This document shows positions 1-8,158 of a DNA stretch of 64,000 bases, piece by piece; within the stretch, counting starts at the first letter, position 1, and every line of letters begins with the position of its first letter. The notes under the pieces were generated by a model. The model did no database searches and had not been told where the DNA came from. It worked only from the letters and a program-made list of their open reading frames with translations. A program made the translations under genes and the position numbers. Source of the DNA: Flavihumibacter solisilvae (GTDB lineage: Bacteria > Bacteroidota > Bacteroidia > Chitinophagales > Chitinophagaceae); the NCBI RefSeq assembly GCF_000814475.1, contig NZ_JSVC01000015.1:310001-374000 (forward strand), read 5' to 3'.

Positions 1-759
1 GCGAGACATTCACCTACGGGTGCATGGCAATATCCCATTCCTGCCGACGCATCACCAAAAACCGTTGACTGGGACACTTTTATCAGTAATACGCCGAAGC
101 GCCCGTTTGATGCAACCCGCTTTTTCCGCTGGCGCAATTATACAGATTATGGTACGGGGATGTCAGGCGATCTGTTCGTACACCTGTTTTCAAGCCTGCA
201 TTTTATTACCGACTCATTTGGCCCTGAGAAAATTTATGCGGCAGGTGGTTTGCGGTACTGGAAAGACGGCAGGGAAGTACCTGACGTTCTTCTCGGAACA
301 TTCGATTATCCGCAGGCGCAGGCACATCCTGCTTTCAACCTTTCATTGCGTTGCAACTTCGTAGACGGAACCAGCGGTACTACATATCTTAAACTGGTGG
401 GCAGCGAAGGTTCTATGGATGTGACCTGGGACAGTGTGACCCTGAAGCGGAATAAATCCTTTGCTTCCGATGATCCGTTCTTTATCGAGCAGATGAAGAA
501 GGCTGGTACACCGGTTAATGGACGTAAGCGGATCCTTGGTCCCGAAGAATATACGTTTGAAGCTGAAAAGGGATACCTGGGCGGACCATATGACCATTTT
601 GCGAACTTCTTAAACGCAGTACGGAATGGTGGAAAGGTGGTTGAAGACGCGGTATTCGGATATCGCGCCGCGGCACCTGCGCTGCTTTGTAACGACAGTT
701 ACCACCAGGATACGGCTATCCGCTGGAACCCTGAAAAAATGCAATTAATTAAGAAATAA
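1..759 (+). CDS. Gfo/Idh/MocA family oxidoreductase, 3' part (5' end outside window)
   Basis: The frame is open from base 1 to the stop at 757-759, giving 252 C-terminal residues. The start and the NAD-binding Rossmann domain lie upstream of the window. The visible part is the alpha/beta substrate domain of Gfo/Idh/MocA dehydrogenases: an FRWRNYTDYGTGMSGDL stretch, the FVHLFSSLHFITDSFGPEKIYAAGG segment, and a C-terminal YDHFANFLNAVRNGGKVVEDAVFGYRAAAPAL helix region. It ends 10 bp before a DUF1080 lipoprotein gene, so the two are probably cotranscribed. In Bacteroidota this pair often works in oxidation and cleavage of glycosides through 3-keto intermediates. That role is inferred from context, and the substrate is unknown. 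Family assignment is secure; the exact reaction is not. Confidence 0.85.
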   Translation, partial: ARHSPTGAWQYPIPADASPKTVDWDTFISNTPKRPFDATRFFRWRNYTDYGTGMSGDLFVHLFSSLHFITDSFGPEKIYAAGGLRYWKDGREVPDVLLGTFDYPQAQAHPAFNLSLRCNFVDGTSGTTYLKLVGSEGSMDVTWDSVTLKRNKSFASDDPFFIEQMKKAGTPVNGRKRILGPEEYTFEAEKGYLGGPYDHFANFLNAVRNGGKVVEDAVFGYRAAAPALLCNDSYHQDTAIRWNPEKMQLIKK

Positions 760-769
760 AATCATAAAA

Positions 770-1528
770 ATGAGTTCAAATTTGTTACTGAAAACCGGGC
801 TGGTTGCCATGGTTGCCGGAATGGTAGCGTGCAACAATGCAAATAACCAGACCAGCCAGGAAAACCAGGCAGATATGAAAGATACAACCGCTGCTGCTGC
901 AGGTACTGCAGCCACCGAAACAAGCATCTTTGATGGAAAGTCCCTCGCCGGATGGCACGGGTACAACAAGAAGGGTGAAGTTAAAAACTGGATCATCGAA
1001 GATGGCGCCCTGGTTTGCCTTGGCGCTGCAAAAGGTGATACCGGTGGTGATATTGTTTCTGACAATGAATATGAGAATTTTGAATTGAGCTGGGAGTGGA
1101 AGATCAATAAAGGCGGTAACAGTGGCGTGATGTATCACGTTGTGGAAGATCCGAAATACAAGGGCCCATACGAAACCGGACCGGAATACCAGATGATAGA
1201 TGACGAAGGTTATCCCGACAAACTGGAAGACTGGCAGAAGACAGGTGCCGACTATGCCATGAACCTGCCGAATGACAAAAAGAAAGTAAAGCCGATAGGC
1301 GAGTGGAACACAAGCAGGATCGTTTACAATAACGGTCATGTGGAACACTGGCTGAACGGTGAAAAAATTGTCGAATTCCAGGCTGGCGATGATAAATGGA
1401 ATAAAGAAAAGAGCATCGGGAAATGGAAGGATTTTCCTGACTATGGCAGCGCCAAAAAAGGAAGAATCGCTTTGCAGGACCACGGAAACAAAGCTTATTT
1501 TAAGAATATCATGATCAAGATCTTGTGA
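770..1528 (+). CDS. DUF1080 (3-keto-disaccharide hydrolase family) lipoprotein
   Basis: This 252-residue protein has a hydrophobic N-terminus ending in a lipobox-like VAGMVAC (Cys about residue 21), then a Gln/Asn-rich linker. It should therefore be exported and lipidated. The rest is one concanavalin-like DUF1080 domain, with SIFDGKSLAGWHGYN near residues 51-65, the GGNSGVMYHV core, GPEYQMIDDEG, and a closing GRIALQDHGNKAYFKNIMIK. Family members act on 3-keto-glycosides or bind and hydrolyse glycosides in the periplasm. The oxidoreductase 10 bp upstream supports a keto-glycoside role. The gene ends at a strong hairpin terminator. Family assignment is very sure; the substrate is not known. 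Confidence 0.9.
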   Translation: MSSNLLLKTGLVAMVAGMVACNNANNQTSQENQADMKDTTAAAAGTAATETSIFDGKSLAGWHGYNKKGEVKNWIIEDGALVCLGAAKGDTGGDIVSDNEYENFELSWEWKINKGGNSGVMYHVVEDPKYKGPYETGPEYQMIDDEGYPDKLEDWQKTGADYAMNLPNDKKKVKPIGEWNTSRIVYNNGHVEHWLNGEKIVEFQAGDDKWNKEKSIGKWKDFPDYGSAKKGRIALQDHGNKAYFKNIMIKIL

Positions 1529-1529
1529 T

Positions 1530-1560
1530 AAGTCATAAGTGAATAAGTCAATAAGTGAAT
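1530..1560. repeat. Direct repeat AAGTCA(A)TAAGTGAAT
   Basis: Two copies, 1530-1544 and 1545-1560, differ by one inserted A and lie between the DUF1080 stop and its terminator. The same words recur in the inverted repeat at 59819. They may be members of a dispersed intergenic repeat family. Confidence 0.6.
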
Positions 1561-1593
1561 GGGCGTCCGGTGAATACGGACGCCCATTTTTAT
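1561..1593. terminator. Bidirectional Rho-independent terminator
   Basis: A perfect 9-bp stem, GGGCGTCCG (1561-1569) and CGGACGCCC (1577-1585), encloses a 7-nt loop and is followed by ATTTTTATTTT. It lies between the convergent DUF1080 gene and mlaD (stop at 1595) and probably ends both transcripts. Confidence 0.85.
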
Positions 1594-1594
1594 T

Positions 1595-2326
1595 TTACTG
1601 CTTAGTTTTCGCTTGCTCTATCGAATCCTTGATTCGTTGTTTTTCCTTCTTCCTGAAATAGCCGCGTAACAGGAAGCTTTTCTTTGCGGCCTGCATATTT
1701 TCATCGACTGACTTCGCAGTCTTGTCAATAGTCGTCACCGTTTTATTTGCCTTTTCAATCGTGCCTTCCAGCCGGTCGGCCATTTGTTCATCAGTCAGCA
1801 ATCTCCCGATCGAGCCTTCACCATTGTTTATCTTTTCTACTATCTCAGCAAGTCCCTCCGTCAAAAAAGCTGCATTGTCAGTAACGCTCGACAGGTTATT
1901 CATGATCCTGTCCACATCCATGGGGTTGGAAGCCTGGATGGTGTCTCCATCCTTTACAGGTTTGGATGTTGTATTTCCGGGAGCAATATGCAATAGTTTA
2001 TCTCCCATCAGGCCGTCATTCCCGATACTTGCAATGGCATCGGATTTAATGAATGGCTGCATTTCCCGGTCGAGTGTCATCATCAGTTGTACGGTTGTAT
2101 CGTTTACAACTTTTATTGCTTCCACAGTGCCGATGTTAATGCCGGCATACCGGACAAAATTGCCTTCCGTGGTGCCGGCGATATTTTTGAAGTTGGCATA
2201 GACCGTAAAGTTGTTGCCGAAGATTTTCTTTCTCTTGGCGATAAGAAACAGCATTACCGCCAGCAGCCCGATGCAGATGATTACAAACACCCCGGTCTTC
2301 AGTTTTTGTTCATTTGTTATAATCAT
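1595..2326 (-). CDS. mlaD: MlaD family (MCE domain) lipid-transport substrate-binding protein
   Basis: This 243-residue protein has one N-terminal membrane anchor (about residues 10-29, GVFVIICIGLLAVMLFLI) and one MCE domain (about residues 38-120). The domain shows VYANFKNIAGTTEGNFVRYAGINIGTV and the GLMGDKLLHIAPG signature. A helical Gln/Lys/Ala-rich tail follows. MCE proteins form hexameric rings in the periplasm and pass phospholipids between membranes with an MlaFE-type ABC transporter. The gene is third in an operon after mlaE and mlaF, starting 5 bp after the mlaF stop. Bacteroidota members often lack MlaB and MlaC partners, and none is seen here. The assignment is firm; direction of transport and lipid are not shown by sequence. 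Confidence 0.92.
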   Translation of the reverse strand: MIITNEQKLKTGVFVIICIGLLAVMLFLIAKRKKIFGNNFTVYANFKNIAGTTEGNFVRYAGINIGTVEAIKVVNDTTVQLMMTLDREMQPFIKSDAIASIGNDGLMGDKLLHIAPGNTTSKPVKDGDTIQASNPMDVDRIMNNLSSVTDNAAFLTEGLAEIVEKINNGEGSIGRLLTDEQMADRLEGTIEKANKTVTTIDKTAKSVDENMQAAKKSFLLRGYFRKKEKQRIKDSIEQAKTKQ

Positions 2327-2331
2327 GGTGC

Positions 2332-3069
2332 TTATTTAAAAAATGATCTTACAAATTCATCAGATGAGTTTTCCAGTTCTTCATAAGTTCCTTCAGCTGC
2401 AAATACTCCGTCTTTCAATATTAAGATCCTGTCGCCGGTGATCTGGGCACAGGATAGATCGTGCGTAATGATGACTGAAGTGGTTTTGTATTTTTTCCTC
2501 ATCTCTAGGATAAGATTGCTGATCTCCTTTGAAGTGATGCTGTCGAGCCCGGTAGTCGGTTCATCATATAAGATGATCTCAGGTTTTACGATCAGTGTCC
2601 GGGCGAGGCCTACACGCTTTCTCATCCCCCCGCTCAGTTCTGAAGGCAATTTTTCCAGTGTGTCGTTAAGTCCGACCGCTTCAAGCACTTCCCTGCAGGT
2701 TCGTTCTATTTCCTCCCGGTCTTTCATTTTCAGCACTTTTTTCAGCGGGAAGGCGAGGTTCTCCCTGACAGTCATGGAGTCGTAAAGGGCCGCACCCTGG
2801 AACACGAAACCCAGCTTGCGACGCATTTTTTTAAGTCCATCCTCAGCCAGCTCTTTCACTTCATCGCCCATTACTTTCAATGAACCACTATCGGGTGTCA
2901 GGAGCCCGGCAATGCATTTGATGGTCACCGATTTTCCTTCACCGGAACGGCCCATGATCACCACGTTTTCACCACGTGATACATTTAGTCCGATTCCTTT
3001 CAGGACATCGTTTTCTCCAAAGCTTTTTTTCAGTTCTTTTATTTCAATTACATGTTCCATAGGTTTCAT
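2332..3069 (-). CDS. mlaF: ABC transporter ATP-binding protein, MlaF type
   Basis: This 245-residue soluble ATPase has Walker A GRSGEGKSVT (about residues 40-49), the signature LSGGMRKRVGLAR, Walker B ILYDEPTTGLD and an H-loop ITHDL. The unusual Walker A (GEGKS in place of the usual GxGKS/T with small residues) is typical of MlaF proteins. It powers lipid movement by the MlaE permease, whose gene ends at the base next to this start (3070/3069), so translation is probably coupled. The mlaD gene follows after 5 bp. Assignment to the MlaF/Ttg2A branch rests on the neighbours and on motif form. Confidence 0.93.
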   Translation of the reverse strand: MKPMEHVIEIKELKKSFGENDVLKGIGLNVSRGENVVIMGRSGEGKSVTIKCIAGLLTPDSGSLKVMGDEVKELAEDGLKKMRRKLGFVFQGAALYDSMTVRENLAFPLKKVLKMKDREEIERTCREVLEAVGLNDTLEKLPSELSGGMRKRVGLARTLIVKPEIILYDEPTTGLDSITSKEISNLILEMRKKYKTTSVIITHDLSCAQITGDRILILKDGVFAAEGTYEELENSSDEFVRSFFK

Positions 3070-3846
3070 TTAGGCATATAGGATAGAACCCGTCACCTGC
3101 ACTACGATCGCATCAATAATAACTATCCAGATGGACGCTGTTACTACGGCGGAATTTGCTGCCTGTCCCACGCTTTCCGTTCCCCGCGTGGAATGGAAGC
3201 CTTTATAACACCCGACAAAGCCAATGCTGAAGCCAAACAGGATGGTCTTGATCACTGCCGGAATGATATCGGAAAATTCCAGGTTGCTGATTGCTTTGGT
3301 GAAATAAAGCTGCAGCGTGATTTCGGCCGACAAGGCGGATGCTGCATATCCGCCAAGTAATGCCATTGCATCTGCGAGTATTGTAAGCATCGGGATCATT
3401 ATCATGCAGGCAAGGATCCGCGTAACAACAAGAAACTTAATGGGGTTGGCGCCCGATACTTCCATGGCGTCGATCTGTTCTGTAACGTTCATACTTCCGA
3501 GTTCTGCACCGATCCGCGATGCGGTTTTTCCTGCGCAGATAAGAGCTGTAATTACAGGCCCGATTTCCCTGATTATGGAAATAGCAACCATACCCGGGAT
3601 AAAGGTTTCAGCACCAAAATCCTTTAAGGTGGGGGTTGACTGCAGTGTAAGCACAATACCCAGGATGAATCCCGTAAGCGCACAGATGCCAATAGACTTA
3701 TAACCGATTTGGTAGGACTGGCGGAGAAATTCTTCCCATTCAAAGTCCCTGTCGAACAGGTTGCGGACAAATGAGCGAAAAAAATAAGCCTGGTCACCCA
3801 TCCGGGTGAAGGCGCCGGAAACATTAAAGGGCAGCAGATCGGGCAT
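3070..3846 (-). CDS. mlaE: MlaE family ABC transporter permease
   Basis: This is a 258-residue integral membrane protein of the MlaE/DUF140 family. After a cytoplasmic N-terminal amphipathic region (about 1-45) come five or so hydrophobic segments. They include GICALTGFILGIVLTLQ, the conserved IIREIGPVITALICAGK and the GAELGSMNVTEQIDAMEV loop that marks the family. I chose ATG at 3846. An upstream in-frame TTG at 3879 would add 11 residues with no family support. It is first in mlaE-mlaF-mlaD and begins 90 bp after the stop of the MsbA-like gene, so it may share that transcript. It should act in the inner membrane in phospholipid traffic to or from the outer membrane. Confidence 0.9.
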   Translation of the reverse strand: MPDLLPFNVSGAFTRMGDQAYFFRSFVRNLFDRDFEWEEFLRQSYQIGYKSIGICALTGFILGIVLTLQSTPTLKDFGAETFIPGMVAISIIREIGPVITALICAGKTASRIGAELGSMNVTEQIDAMEVSGANPIKFLVVTRILACMIMIPMLTILADAMALLGGYAASALSAEITLQLYFTKAISNLEFSDIIPAVIKTILFGFSIGFVGCYKGFHSTRGTESVGQAANSAVVTASIWIVIIDAIVVQVTGSILYA

Positions 3847-3936
3847 ACATCCATCGTTAGTTAAAGGGCATAATGCCAAATACTTGCCACGGGAATGTAC
3901 CGTCCTGACCAGGACTTTTTAATCCGCCCGGGTAAA

Positions 3937-5847
3937 TTATTCTACAGAAGGTTCGCCTGTGACAGGTGATTGAGTGACAACACCGAATTCAAACTGCATA
4001 TCGTTGAGCCGTTTGTAAAGTCCATCATGTAACATGAGCTGCTGGTGGGTGCCCGCCTCGATAACCATTCCGCGTTCGATTACCGCGATACGATCCGCAT
4101 TCCGGATAGTAGACAGCCTGTGAGCGATTACGAAGGAAGTACGTCCCTGCATGAGGTTCTCGAGGGCTTCCTGTACAAGTTGTTCACTTTCGCTGTCGAG
4201 TGAAGAAGTGGCTTCATCAAGAATCAGGATTGCGGGGTCTTTCAGGATAGCTCTTGCGATGGCTATACGCTGCCTTTGTCCACCACTCAGCTTAATGCCT
4301 CTTTCACCAACGATCGTGTCATACTGTTCGGGGAACCTGCTGATGAATTCATGGGCATTGGCCTTTTTTGCCGCGTCCATTATCTCTTCCTCGGTTGCGC
4401 CATGCTTGCCATAAGCAATATTTTCCCTGATGCTGCCGCCAAATAATAACACCTCCTGTGGCACAAATGCCATTTGCCTGCGCAGTTGCGTGAGGGGGAA
4501 ACTGTCTGCGGGCCTGTCATCAAAATAAATGGTACCGGTATCGGGATGATAGAACTGGAGTAATAAGGAAGCAATGGTTGTTTTGCCCGCGCCACTTGGT
4601 CCAACAAGAGCGATCTGCTGGCCATTCGATGCGGTCAATGACAAGTCACGTAATACAGGTACATCTTTCCGGCCGGGGTAACTGAAAGCCACGTGGTCGA
4701 ACCGGACGTTCCCATGTAACCTGTAAGCGGGCTCGACATCGACGGGGGTAAGTTGAACTGGTTCACCTTCGGCCCGCAGTATTTCACGAACACTTTCCGT
4801 AGCGCCGAGGGTTTTCTGTAATTGTGAAAACATATCGGCGAAACCGGCAAATGTTCCGCCTACAAACATGGAAAAGATTACGAACATGGTGAGTGAACCG
4901 ATGGTAAGCTGTCCGCTCTGTATCATGCCTGCTCCATACCACATTACGAAAGCGATTGCCCCGAATACACTGAAGATCATGAAGGACACAAATGCACCAC
5001 GGTAACGTGCATTCGAAATGGCTGTATCTACAACTGCATAAATACTTTTAACATAGCGGCTGATCTCGTGGTATTCACTCGTAAATGCCTTAACGATGGA
5101 AACCCCGTGGAATGTTTCCTGCACAATGGTGCCGCTCTCTGCCAGCTGGTCCTGTGCCCGGCGCGACATTTTGCGGATCCTTTTTCCGAATACCACGGCA
5201 AGAACTGCAATAACAGGAACTACTGCCAGCATGACCAGCGCAAGCTTGGTGCTGATCCAGAATATAAATACGAGTCCGATTACGAGGGTAAAAATGCCGC
5301 GCAGAAATTCCGCAAGTGTAAATGAAATGGCATCCTGGATCTGGGAGAGGTCAGAAGAGATCCGGTTGCTCAGTTCGCCCACCCGCTTTTCTGAAAAATA
5401 ACTCATTGGCATCGTGAGCAGTTTGCTGTAAACATCCTTCCGCATGCCGGCAAGCGCTTTTTCACCTACTTCCGTTAACAGGTATATGCGAAGAAATGAG
5501 AAAACGGTTTGAATCGCGAGTTGGATGAAGATGAGCAGCAGGGTAGTGTTCAGGCTCCATTTCACATGCCGCAGTTGTTCGCTGAAAGGCATTGAAACTG
5601 CTGGGTTCACAGAAGGTAGGCTGGCGCCGGGAGCGGCCGCATCTATCATCTTGCCAAGAAAAAGCGGGAACAGGCTTGTAGTGAATGCCGACAGCGCAAT
5701 AAATACCAGGCTCCACGCGAATTTTGCACGGTATGGCCTGAGATAGGTAAACAACACCAGCGCCTGGCGGAGATTCTCCCGGTTTACTTTTACTTTGGGT
5801 CTGTCACTGTCCTGTGAGTCTGCCTGTTTTCTCCTTCCTCCCGCCAT
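3937..5847 (-). CDS. ABC exporter, MsbA/lipid-exporter-like half-transporter
   Basis: This is a 636-residue half-transporter. An N-terminal six-helix ABC membrane domain (about residues 30-330) precedes an ATPase domain. The ATPase shows Walker A GPSGAGKTT, Q-loop AFVPQEVLLFGG, signature LSGGQRQRIAIAR, Walker B ILILDEATSSLD and an HRLST H-loop. This layout is that of homodimeric exporters such as MsbA and BmrA; lipid or drug export is plausible but substrate cannot be read from sequence. ATG at 5847 is chosen over a TTG at 5910 because a good Bacteroidota promoter (5880-5911) overlaps the TTG. The lipid-transport operon mlaEFD follows 90 bp downstream, consistent with an envelope lipid role. 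Confidence 0.88.
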   Translation of the reverse strand: MAGGRRKQADSQDSDRPKVKVNRENLRQALVLFTYLRPYRAKFAWSLVFIALSAFTTSLFPLFLGKMIDAAAPGASLPSVNPAVSMPFSEQLRHVKWSLNTTLLLIFIQLAIQTVFSFLRIYLLTEVGEKALAGMRKDVYSKLLTMPMSYFSEKRVGELSNRISSDLSQIQDAISFTLAEFLRGIFTLVIGLVFIFWISTKLALVMLAVVPVIAVLAVVFGKRIRKMSRRAQDQLAESGTIVQETFHGVSIVKAFTSEYHEISRYVKSIYAVVDTAISNARYRGAFVSFMIFSVFGAIAFVMWYGAGMIQSGQLTIGSLTMFVIFSMFVGGTFAGFADMFSQLQKTLGATESVREILRAEGEPVQLTPVDVEPAYRLHGNVRFDHVAFSYPGRKDVPVLRDLSLTASNGQQIALVGPSGAGKTTIASLLLQFYHPDTGTIYFDDRPADSFPLTQLRRQMAFVPQEVLLFGGSIRENIAYGKHGATEEEIMDAAKKANAHEFISRFPEQYDTIVGERGIKLSGGQRQRIAIARAILKDPAILILDEATSSLDSESEQLVQEALENLMQGRTSFVIAHRLSTIRNADRIAVIERGMVIEAGTHQQLMLHDGLYKRLNDMQFEFGVVTQSPVTGEPSVE

Positions 5848-5879
5848 CTTGCTTGTATTTATGTCTGGAAATAATACTG

Positions 5880-5911
5880 CAAAGTAAGAGCGGTAGTTGT
5901 TCCGTACCAAA
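5880..5911 (-). promoter_or_regulatory. Bacteroidota-type promoter of the MsbA-like gene
   Basis: On the minus strand, TTTG (5911-5908) is followed by exactly 20 nt and TTACTTTG (5887-5880). This matches the TTTG-N19/20-TAnnTTTG consensus at all but one position. The predicted transcript would start near 5873, about 25 nt upstream of the ATG at 5847. The site rules out the longer TTG-initiated reading of the transporter. Confidence 0.6.
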
Positions 5912-5942
5912 ATTCAGATATCTTACGAAAAATAATATTCGT

Positions 5943-7040
5943 ATGTACAGCCGCTGCTTACTGTTATGTGCTGTGTTTCATTTCGCGTTTTGTACGCTTA
6001 AAGCCCAGGAGGTGAAGATGGACTTTGAAAAGTACGACCCCGTTTCAACGCTGGTAGTTCCGGGGCATTCGGTTACCCGGGCACGTTATCCCTTTATTGA
6101 TGTGCATAATCACCAGAACAACCTCGGCGCAGGCAATATTGATCAACTGGTCGGTGAAATGGACAGGCTGAATATGAAAGTAATGGTGAACCTGAGCGGG
6201 GGAACGGGAAACCGGCTTAAATCAATGGCTGCCGACCTGAAGTCGGCCCATGCAACACAGCGGATAATCCTGTTTGCAAATATTGATTTCAGTGGAATTG
6301 GAAAAGAGGGGTGGACAGACAACGCAGTAAAGCAACTGGAGGAAGATGTACGAAATGGTGCAAATGGCCTGAAGATCTTCAAGAACCTTGGTTTCTCCGT
6401 GCGTGACAAGGATGGAAATCGTGTAACGATCGATGACAAAAGACTGGCCCCGATCTGGGACAAGTGTGCAGAGCTGAAGATCCCGGTCCTCATTCATACC
6501 GCAGATCCTGAATCGTTCTGGCAAAACGCAGATGAACATAATGAACGGTGGCTGGAATTGCAGACACATCCCAACCGGAAAAGAAGTGATGATAACCCCG
6601 CACCCTGGGAAGTGCTGATTGCCGAACAACACCGCATGTTTGGGAATCATCCGCGTACTACATTCATTGCCGCACATTTTGGCTGGTACCCGAACAACCT
6701 CGGAAAACTGGACAGCCTGTTGACCGCACTTCCCAATGTTGTGGTCGAGTTTGGAGCAGTGATTGCCGAACTTGGCCGCCAGCCAAGGATGTCCAAAGCG
6801 TTTTTTGCTAAGTACCAGGACCGGATCCTGTTCGGGAAAGACAGCTGGGTGCCGGATGAATATGCCACTTATTTCCGGGTGCTTGAGACCGATGACGAAT
6901 ACTTCCCTTACCACAAGAAATACCACGCCTTCTGGAGAATGTATGGAATGGGGCTTACAGATGAGATCCTGAAGAAGATCTATTACCGCAATGCATTAAG
7001 GATAATTCCCGGCATTGACCGGACCCTTTTCCCGGAATAG
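5943..7040 (+). CDS. Secreted amidohydrolase (amidohydrolase 2 family)
   Basis: The chosen ATG at 5943 gives 365 residues with a signal peptide (about 1-21, ending TLKAQ). The mature protein is a TIM-barrel amidohydrolase of the COG2159 type. It has the first metal motif FIDVHNHQNN (about residue 55), a GANGLKIFKNLG strand carrying the bridging-Lys position, PVLIHTADP, TTFIAAHFGWYPNN, and a C-terminal RILFGKDSWVPD with the catalytic Asp. Relatives are metal-dependent hydrolases or decarboxylases; the substrate here is unknown. It is divergent from the ABC exporter (95 bp apart) and meets the AraC gene head-on with one base between them. Export to the periplasm is well supported. Confidence 0.85.
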   Translation: MYSRCLLLCAVFHFAFCTLKAQEVKMDFEKYDPVSTLVVPGHSVTRARYPFIDVHNHQNNLGAGNIDQLVGEMDRLNMKVMVNLSGGTGNRLKSMAADLKSAHATQRIILFANIDFSGIGKEGWTDNAVKQLEEDVRNGANGLKIFKNLGFSVRDKDGNRVTIDDKRLAPIWDKCAELKIPVLIHTADPESFWQNADEHNERWLELQTHPNRKRSDDNPAPWEVLIAEQHRMFGNHPRTTFIAAHFGWYPNNLGKLDSLLTALPNVVVEFGAVIAELGRQPRMSKAFFAKYQDRILFGKDSWVPDEYATYFRVLETDDEYFPYHKKYHAFWRMYGMGLTDEILKKIYYRNALRIIPGIDRTLFPE

Positions 7041-7041
7041 G

Positions 7042-7941
7042 CTAAATAAAGACCCGGGTTCCGGATCCTACCGCATTGTAGTCTTCCCTGAATTCTTTTG
7101 GCGTACAGTTTTTCTTCTTTTTGAATACGCGGTTGAAATTGGACATGTTGTTGAACCCGCAGCGGTATGCGATTTCGCCGATGGAATGAGTTGTGTCTAT
7201 CAGCAGCCGGCTGGCATGCCCAAGCCGGATCTCGATGAGGCTGTCAATAAAATTGTTACCGGTACGGGTTTTGAAAAACCTGCTGAAAGCTACATCAGAC
7301 ATACTGACCAGCTTTGCGACATCAGACAACGAGATCGGTTTGTCGAAGTTGCTGTTCATATGCTCAAGCGCTTTTTCCACCCGCCTGCTGTTATAGGTGT
7401 ACTGTTCAATATTGTTGAATGTCGAATCACTCAGGATCCGCATGTTCCTTGAAATGGACAGATCGTGCAGGATGGAGAAAAGCTCAAGTACGGAATCGAA
7501 GCCATGTTTCTGACTGAGGTTCAGCAGTCGCGGTGCCAGGCTCTGTGTAGTTTCTGCAGAAAAAAGGATCCCGCGCAGTGATCTTTCCAACATGGTCCGG
7601 ACAAAGCTCAGCTGGTTACGACGCAGCATTTTTTCGTCGAGCAGATCTTTGTGAAACTGGATGGTGACTTCCTTGATCTCCTTGTTCACACATTTGTGGG
7701 TGAACCAGCCATGCTGAAGGTTTGAGCCTACAAGTACCAATTCTATATCCCCGATCTCTTCCATATGGTCACCTACAACCCGGCGTGCACCGCTTGCATT
7801 CAGGATAAAATTCAGTTCAAATTCTTCATGGAAATGTAGCGGGAAATCAAAGCCCGATTTCTCGCGTGTGAAAAGAGTGAAACAATCACTCTGGGTCAGG
7901 GGAGTGATTTCACGTAGAATCCTGTCGCTTGTCTGTCTCAT
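7042..7941 (-). CDS. AraC family transcriptional regulator
   Basis: This is a 299-residue regulator. The N-terminal cupin-like sensor half contains FDFPLHFHEEFELNFI near residues 30-45. The C-terminal AraC double helix-turn-helix (about residues 185-285) includes ISLSDVAKLVSMSDVAFSRFFK and SIGEIAYRCGFNNMSNFNRVFKKK. Such regulators sense sugars and switch nearby catabolic genes. It is divergent from the symporter-GH130-epimerase-CE2 operon across a 217-bp gap with nested inverted repeats, so it is the likely regulator of beta-mannobiose use. Ligand and sign of control are inferred only. Confidence 0.9.
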   Translation of the reverse strand: MRQTSDRILREITPLTQSDCFTLFTREKSGFDFPLHFHEEFELNFILNASGARRVVGDHMEEIGDIELVLVGSNLQHGWFTHKCVNKEIKEVTIQFHKDLLDEKMLRRNQLSFVRTMLERSLRGILFSAETTQSLAPRLLNLSQKHGFDSVLELFSILHDLSISRNMRILSDSTFNNIEQYTYNSRRVEKALEHMNSNFDKPISLSDVAKLVSMSDVAFSRFFKTRTGNNFIDSLIEIRLGHASRLLIDTTHSIGEIAYRCGFNNMSNFNRVFKKKKNCTPKEFREDYNAVGSGTRVFI

Positions 7942-8054
7942 GTGGTACTGCTAAAAGTATCAATAAGTTTTGCTTTTTCCCAATTTTTAAATGCCTTGCA
8001 GGTAAGGCTGGTTGGGGTAAAATGGAAATTCTAAATGTTTTATGGTATAAACTT

Positions 8055-8088
8055 TTGATAATATAGTATCAATACTGAGTACGTATTG
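8055..8088. promoter_or_regulatory. Nested inverted repeats, candidate operator of the AraC regulator
   Basis: TTGATA (8055-8060) pairs with TATCAA (8067-8072), and the overlapping CAATAC (8070-8075) pairs with GTATTG (8083-8088). Three half-sites therefore lie in series in the AT-rich gap between the divergent AraC gene and the symporter operon. AraC proteins usually bind direct repeats, so the match to that family is only contextual. The 217-bp gap has no gene. Confidence 0.4.
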
Positions 8089-8158
8089 AATTTATTTTTA
8101 TAGTAAGACCGGACATCAAAACGTTGTATTATGCGTCCTGTGACTAAGCTGCTGTAAC

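Noticed and set aside
785-1483. A 232-codon minus-strand frame opposite the DUF1080 gene
   Set aside because: Fully antisense to a recognised lipoprotein gene and without motifs.
5848-5910. Longer start (TTG 5910) for the MsbA-like exporter
   Set aside because: The -33 element of the promoter covers this codon, so it would not be in the mRNA.
6222-6926. A 234-codon minus-strand frame inside the secreted amidohydrolase
   Set aside because: The plus strand carries all metal-binding motifs of the hydrolase; the antisense frame has none.
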